Made by a program: the position numbers and the translations under genes
Part shown: piece by piece, positions 7,616 through 10,847 of the stretch
How the letters are laid out: the number at the start of each line of letters is the position of its first letter
How positions within the stretch are numbered: position 1 is the first letter of the stretch
DNA from: SIG455 sp045589495
GTDB lineage: Bacteria; Bacillota; Clostridia; UMGS1810
Length of the DNA stretch: 10,847 nucleotides
Assembly (NCBI GenBank): GCA_045589495.1
Contig: JAZNPF010000018.1
Location: 1 to 10,847 of the forward strand
Direction of reading: 5' to 3'
The notes under the pieces: generated by a model
Databases searched by the model: none
What the model was told of the DNA's origin: nothing
The model's input: the letters and a program-made list of their open reading frames with translations, nothing else

Positions 7616-7622
7616 AGAGGAG
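7616..7622 (+). promoter_or_regulatory. Ribosome binding site deciding the AEC transporter start
   Basis: AGAGGAG sits 5 bases before the ATG at 7628. An in-frame TTG at 7613 overlaps this site and is therefore unlikely as the start. Confidence 0.85.
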
Positions 7623-7627
7623 ACGTT

Positions 7628-8548
7628 ATGAATACATCTGTTGTTGTAAATCAGGTTCTGATGCTGTTTTTTCCGGTGGTAATCGGATATATAATAATAA
7701 AACTTGGTGTTGTAAAGGAAGAGTTTACAAAAAACCTTTCCTCTTTTATATTTAATGTAACTTTGCCGTGCGCTATAGTATCTGCTCTGCAATTTGACTT
7801 TGACAGACAAATTCTTATAAAAAGTGCACTTCTTATAGTTATTTCTGTTATAATAACTGTGTTCTCGTGGGTGTTCGGTACAGTTGCAGCAAAAGTTTTA
7901 AAAGCAAAAGGCTCATCTAATAATACAATTGTGTATTCTTTGATGTTTTCAAACTTTTCGTTTATGGGATATCCTGTTGCAAGTGCATTTATGGGTGAAG
8001 AAGGTCTAATTTATGCAACAATGTTTTCTTTGCCTATGTATGTCCTTGTACAGTCGTGGGGTGTGGCGCTTATAAATAATGAGGGCGAAAGGAAATTCAA
8101 AAGGACTTATATTTTAAATGCACCGCTGATTGCGTCGGTTATAGGGTTTACAATGTTTTTAACAGGTCTGCGTTTCCCGACTGCTATTGACGGAACAATT
8201 GGTATGCTTGGTTCCATGACAACACCTCTGGCAATGATAGTTGTAGGGCTTTCGCTTTCTGTAGAACCTCTTAAAAAGACGTTTACGGGAATACGTTTTT
8301 ACGTTGTTGCGTTTTTAAGATTGATTGTCCTGCCGCTTATAGTGTTCTACGCACTTGTGGGGCTTAAAATAAATATTGATATATGCAGAATAAGTGCAAT
8401 TATCGCGATGATGCCGGTTGCAGCGAATATTATAGTAACATCGGCAACATACGGCAAAGACACAACTGACCCTGCAAGAGCAGTTTTGCTTTCAACGGTA
8501 CTGTCTGTTATAACAATTCCGCTTATGGGATTTATACTTTTTAAATAA
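7628..8548 (+). CDS. AEC-family (auxin efflux carrier-like) membrane transporter
   Basis: This 306-residue integral membrane protein of the AEC/Mem_trans family moves small organic anions or other metabolites; bacterial members have been linked to malate, malonate and similar acids, but the substrate cannot be read from sequence. The hydrophobicity pattern gives about ten helices arranged as two five-helix halves joined by a charged loop near residues 145-155 (NNEGERKFKR). The first half has the unwound-helix motif FNVTLPCAI (about residues 43-51), and the second half has the matching TTPLAMIVVGLSL. This internal pseudo-symmetry is typical of the family. There is no signal peptide beyond the first helix. 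The gene has its own promoter, is divergent from eno, and is followed within 25 bases by a parS-like hairpin that may also end its transcript. Linkage to glycolysis through eno is only positional. Confidence 0.88.
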   Translation: MNTSVVVNQVLMLFFPVVIGYIIIKLGVVKEEFTKNLSSFIFNVTLPCAIVSALQFDFDRQILIKSALLIVISVIITVFSWVFGTVAAKVLKAKGSSNNTIVYSLMFSNFSFMGYPVASAFMGEEGLIYATMFSLPMYVLVQSWGVALINNEGERKFKRTYILNAPLIASVIGFTMFLTGLRFPTAIDGTIGMLGSMTTPLAMIVVGLSLSVEPLKKTFTGIRFYVVAFLRLIVLPLIVFYALVGLKINIDICRISAIIAMMPVAANIIVTSATYGKDTTDPARAVLLSTVLSVITIPLMGFILFK

Positions 8549-8571
8549 ATTTTAATTATTTTCATAAAAAA

Positions 8572-8587
8572 TGTTCCACATGGAACA
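8572..8587. promoter_or_regulatory. parS-like centromere site 1 (upstream of parA)
   Basis: TGTTCCACATGGAACA is an imperfect 16-bp palindrome resembling the ParB/Spo0J site of Bacillus (TGTTNCACGTGAAACA), with two differences from it. It is one base (position 9, G to A) from the perfect palindrome TGTTCCACGTGGAACA. It is extended by A and T runs, so arms of 12 bases (8567-8578 and 8581-8592) are complementary. It lies directly upstream of parA and overlaps the -35 region of the likely parAB promoter. Read as RNA, the same hairpin with its T run could weakly terminate the AEC gene. Confidence 0.75.
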
Positions 8588-8593
8588 TTTTTG

Positions 8594-8602
8594 TGTTATA
8601 CT
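8594..8602 (+). promoter_or_regulatory. Candidate extended -10 promoter of parAB
   Basis: TGTTATACT is an extended -10 element: TG, one base, then TATACT (8597-8602, 5/6 match). The position of the -35 box at 17-base spacing (8574-8579, TTCCAC) falls inside parS site 1 and is a poor match, as is often acceptable with an extended -10. Transcription would start near 8609, giving a leader of under 30 bases. Confidence 0.55.
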
Positions 8603-8635
8603 ATAGTAAATACGAAAGAAAGGACGGTGCTTGTG

Positions 8636-9397
8636 ATGGCTAAATGTATTGCTGTGGCTAATCAGAAAGGCGGCGTTGGTAAAACAACAACTGCGGTGAA
8701 TTTAAGTGCCTGCCTTGGTGCAAAGGGAAAGAAAGTCCTTTTGCTTGACACCGACCCGCAGGGTAATGCTTCAAGCGGCCTTGGTGTAGACAAATCTCAG
8801 GCAGAGTATTCTATATATAATGTTTTAATTGGTGATGTTTCTCTTGAACAGGCGGTGGTTCATACTGAATTTGAAAATCTTGACCTGTGTCCGTCCAATA
8901 TAGAACTTGCCGGTGCTGAAATTGAACTTGTTTCAATGGAAGACCGTGAACTTCTTATGAAACGTGCCGTTGCAAAAATCAAAAACGACTACGATTTTAT
9001 AATTATAGACTGTCCCCCGTCACTCGGACTTATAACACTCAACTCGTTTGTGTGTGCAGATACTGTTATGATTCCTATTCAATGCGAGTATTACGCACTT
9101 GAGGGACTTAGTCAACTTATGAACACAATCCGCACGGTAAAACGTTCTTTAAATCCTGCAATAGATATTGAAGGTGTTCTGCTTACAATGTTTGACACAC
9201 GTACAAACCTTTCGATTCAGGTAGCAGACGAGGTTAAAAAGTATTATCCGCATAAAGTGTACGGCACAGTTATTCCACGCAACGTACGTATAAGTGAGGC
9301 GCCAAGTTTCGGTGAGCCGATAAATATATACGACAAGCATTCAAAAGGTGCGGAAAGTTATATGGATTTGGCTGCAGAAGTAATTGCGGCAAACTGA
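8636..9397 (+). CDS. parA: Chromosome partitioning ATPase ParA (Soj)
   Basis: ParA is a deviant-Walker ATPase that dimerises on ATP, binds the nucleoid and is released by ParB, driving origin segregation; in Firmicutes Soj also controls DnaA. The protein is 253 residues, the same size as B. subtilis Soj, and has no N-terminal helix-turn-helix, as in chromosomal rather than many plasmid ParAs. Visible motifs: KGGVGKTT (11-18, with signature Lys K11 and K16), LLLDTDPQGN (35-44), the Walker B block FIIIDCPPS (121-129), and RTNLSIQV and PRNVRISEAPS in the DNA-binding half. The start is in the run GTG-CTT-GTG-ATG; the site AGAAAGGA (8617-8624) is 8 bases before the GTG at 8633 and 11 before the ATG at 8636. 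I chose ATG because the family begins MAK-IA, but GTG 8633 is possible. parB follows after 24 bases. Confidence 0.96.
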   Translation: MAKCIAVANQKGGVGKTTTAVNLSACLGAKGKKVLLLDTDPQGNASSGLGVDKSQAEYSIYNVLIGDVSLEQAVVHTEFENLDLCPSNIELAGAEIELVSMEDRELLMKRAVAKIKNDYDFIIIDCPPSLGLITLNSFVCADTVMIPIQCEYYALEGLSQLMNTIRTVKRSLNPAIDIEGVLLTMFDTRTNLSIQVADEVKKYYPHKVYGTVIPRNVRISEAPSFGEPINIYDKHSKGAESYMDLAAEVIAAN

Positions 9398-9421
9398 AAA
9401 TTTACATAAAAGGAGATAAAC

Positions 9422-10270
9422 ATGGCTAAAAAAGGACTTGGAAAAGGGCTTGACGCATTATTTACCGGTATAGACACAACCGCAAACGGTGAAACAGTTG
9501 TTGAACTTAAAATATCCGAAGTTGAACCGGACAGAAGTCAGCCAAGACGTGATTTTGATGAGGTTAAACTTGCAGAACTTGCAAGTTCAATTAAAGAACA
9601 CGGTGTTATAACACCTATTATAGTAAAAAAACTTGATACTGGTTTTTATCAGATAGTTGCGGGAGAGCGCAGATGGAGAGCATCTAAAATAGCCGAAGCA
9701 AAAACTATCCCGGCAATTGTTCGTGATATGGACAAGGGTACACTTTATGAAATATCAATGATTGAAAATCTTCAGCGACAGGACCTTAACCCCGTTGAAG
9801 AAGCAAAAGGTTACAAACGTCTGATGGACGAGTTTGAAATGACGCAGGAGCAGATTTCAAAAAAACTTGGCAAAAGCCGTTCGTCTGTTGCAAACTCACT
9901 CAGAATTTTAAATCTTCCGAAAGAGATAATCTCGCTTTTGGAAACATCTCAACTTTCATTCGGTCATGCAAAAGTTTTGCTCTCGTGTGAAGATGAGAAA
10001 AAACAGATTGCTCTTGCAACAAAAGTTGTTCAGGAAGGTATGAGTGTCCGTGAACTTGAACTTGCAATTAAATCGCCCGACAAAAAGGAGTCCAAACTGA
10101 AAAAAGTCGACCTTAATATGAAATTGGCATTAAAAGCGTATGAAGAAAAAGTTACAAAAGGACTTGGAACAAAAGTTAAAATTGTCGGAAACAAAAATAA
10201 AGGCAAAATTGAAATTGAATATTACGGCACAGAAGATTTGGAAAGAATTGTAAAAATAATGAATATTTAA
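9422..10270 (+). CDS. parB: Chromosome partitioning protein ParB (Spo0J)
   Basis: ParB is a CTP-dependent DNA clamp that loads at parS, spreads, recruits SMC and stimulates ParA. The 282 residues carry: an N-terminal KGLGKGLDALF peptide (4-14) of the type that activates ParA; the SQPRRDFD start of the CTPase domain (39-46); the CTP-binding boxes AGERRWRAS (80-88) and ENLQRQDLNPVEEA (115-128); a helix-turn-helix TQEQISKKLGKSRSSVANSLR (about 141-161) for parS recognition; and a lysine-rich linker followed by a short C-terminal dimerisation domain. All expected parts are present. The ribosome binding site AAGGAG (9410-9415) is 6 bases before the ATG. It forms an operon with parA and is flanked by the two parS-like sites. 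The paralogue Noc is unlikely because of the ParA pairing and the ParA-activating N-terminus. Confidence 0.97.
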   Translation: MAKKGLGKGLDALFTGIDTTANGETVVELKISEVEPDRSQPRRDFDEVKLAELASSIKEHGVITPIIVKKLDTGFYQIVAGERRWRASKIAEAKTIPAIVRDMDKGTLYEISMIENLQRQDLNPVEEAKGYKRLMDEFEMTQEQISKKLGKSRSSVANSLRILNLPKEIISLLETSQLSFGHAKVLLSCEDEKKQIALATKVVQEGMSVRELELAIKSPDKKESKLKKVDLNMKLALKAYEEKVTKGLGTKVKIVGNKNKGKIEIEYYGTEDLERIVKIMNI

Positions 10271-10279
10271 GAAAAAACG

Positions 10280-10310
10280 ACCTTTAAAATTGCGTTTTAA
10301 AGGTGATTTT
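10280..10310 (+). terminator. Possible weak terminator after parB
   Basis: A perfect 10-bp stem ACCTTTAAAA/TTTTAAAGGT (10280-10289 with 10295-10304) with loop TTGCG lies 9 bases after the parB stop. The A-rich lead and the short GATTTT tail could extend it across a two-base mismatch. The AT-rich stem and only four T make termination partial at best. The rest of the gap to 10405 is AT-rich, and I see no strong promoter in it; TATATT at 10354-10359 lacks a good -35 box. Confidence 0.5.
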
Positions 10311-10405
10311 CCAAAAAGCCTTTATGATTTTACATTCGAACATTAAAATTCATTATATTTTCATATTCTTTGAAATAACAGGGATAACAAAAAGAAAATA
10401 AAATT

Positions 10406-10421
10406 TGTTCTACGTGGAACA
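10406..10421. promoter_or_regulatory. parS-like centromere site 2 (downstream of parB)
   Basis: TGTTCTACGTGGAACA is a 16-bp near-palindrome that keeps the ACGTG core of ParB sites. It is one base (position 6, C to T) from the perfect palindrome TGTTCCACGTGGAACA, the same ideal site implied by parS site 1. It lies in the gap after parB and 24 bases before the next start codon. Its position next to parAB near the origin is what is expected of parS. Confidence 0.78.
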
Positions 10422-10445
10422 CAAAATCCAAAGGAAGTGTGGCAA

Positions 10446-10847
10446 ATGAAATCAAAAACAAAATTTTTATGGATGTACACCATCATTCTGTTTTCGGTTG
10501 CACTTGTTCTTATCATCTTTGCAGGGATGACTCAGCAGAATTATGAAAAGGAACTTGCAACTCACGAAACAGCAAAAGTAGGTTTGCAAAAAAGTGCTGC
10601 TGAACTTTCACAGGTGAATTTACTTCTTAAAGAAGAAAACGCCAACCTCAAAAAAGAAAACGAGCAGTTGACAGAGGCTCAGGCAAATTTTGAGGAAATC
10701 AGCAAAAGCAATGATTTGAACATGGCACTTATCGAAGCATTTTATCAGTACGAATTAGGAAACCGCCGTACTGCAAAAAATATGCTGGCGGAAGTTGATA
10801 AAGAAACTTTGACCGACCAGCAACTTAACATATACAATAAAATAATT
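10446..10847 (+). CDS. Unrecognised membrane-anchored leucine-zipper protein, N-terminal part (runs off window)
   Basis: I do not recognise this gene by name. The first 134 codons are open. The start is supported by AAGGAAG (10431-10437), 8 bases before the ATG. Residues 1-6 are basic (KSKTK) and 8-27 form one hydrophobic helix, so the protein is probably anchored with its N-terminus inside. A coiled coil follows, about 40-80, with leucines at every seventh residue (L47, L54, L61, L68, L75) and asparagines N58, N65 and N72 at the matching a positions. Residues 93-134 look helical, with a YQYELGN-----AKNML pattern that recalls a TPR unit. Size and form recall the TM-plus-coiled-coil plan of FtsL/DivIC-type division proteins, but the extra helical part does not fit them. 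It lies just after parS site 2; a link to segregation or division is inference from position only. Confidence 0.8.
   Translation, partial: MKSKTKFLWMYTIILFSVALVLIIFAGMTQQNYEKELATHETAKVGLQKSAAELSQVNLLLKEENANLKKENEQLTEAQANFEEISKSNDLNMALIEAFYQYELGNRRTAKNMLAEVDKETLTDQQLNIYNKII

Noticed and set aside
9264..9285. TTCCACG in parA as an internal parS, as occurs inside spo0J of Bacillus
   Set aside because: The right arm does not match and the bases encode the conserved I-P-R-N-V motif.

Overview
The window reads as an origin-proximal chromosomal segment of an AT-rich Firmicute, most likely an anaerobic or gut-type member of the Clostridia. The gene order recF-remB-gyrB-gyrA is the classical Firmicutes block to the right of oriC. 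Ribosome binding sites are strong AGGAG-type, terminators are compact hairpins with T-tracts, and codons favour A/T endings. The species cannot be named from the sequence alone. All genes look like normal chromosomal housekeeping genes. I see no insertion sequence, prophage, CRISPR array, tRNA or rRNA.

Layout. Bases 1-5211 hold a plus-strand run: the 3' end of recF, a small DUF370/RemB gene, gyrB and gyrA, closed by a strong terminator at 5214-5245. A solitary purC (variant SAICAR synthase) follows with its own promoter and terminator. Between purC and the convergent eno gene lies a 100-base structured inverted-repeat element (6113-6212) that codes for nothing. Enolase is on the minus strand. 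It is divergent from a ten-helix AEC-family transporter gene, and the two predicted promoters overlap. The right end holds the chromosome segregation pair parA-parB, bracketed by two parS-like 16-mers (8572-8587 and 10406-10421). It ends in the start of an unrecognised gene for a membrane-anchored leucine-zipper protein.

How the genes work together. RecF handles repair at gaps and GyrA/GyrB handle supercoiling near the replication origin. ParA, ParB and parS organise and segregate the origin region. In Bacillus subtilis, parAB (soj-spo0J) sits on the other side of oriC. Here it lies downstream of gyrA on the same strand, while staying origin-proximal. The most distinctive signals are: the two parS-like sites, each one base away from the same perfect palindrome; the overlap of the first one with the parAB promoter; the 100-base palindromic element; alanine at the key quinolone position of GyrA; and the leucine-zipper membrane protein next to the second parS. 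I found no convincing previously undescribed multi-gene system. The window is mostly ordinary core genome with a few points worth checking.
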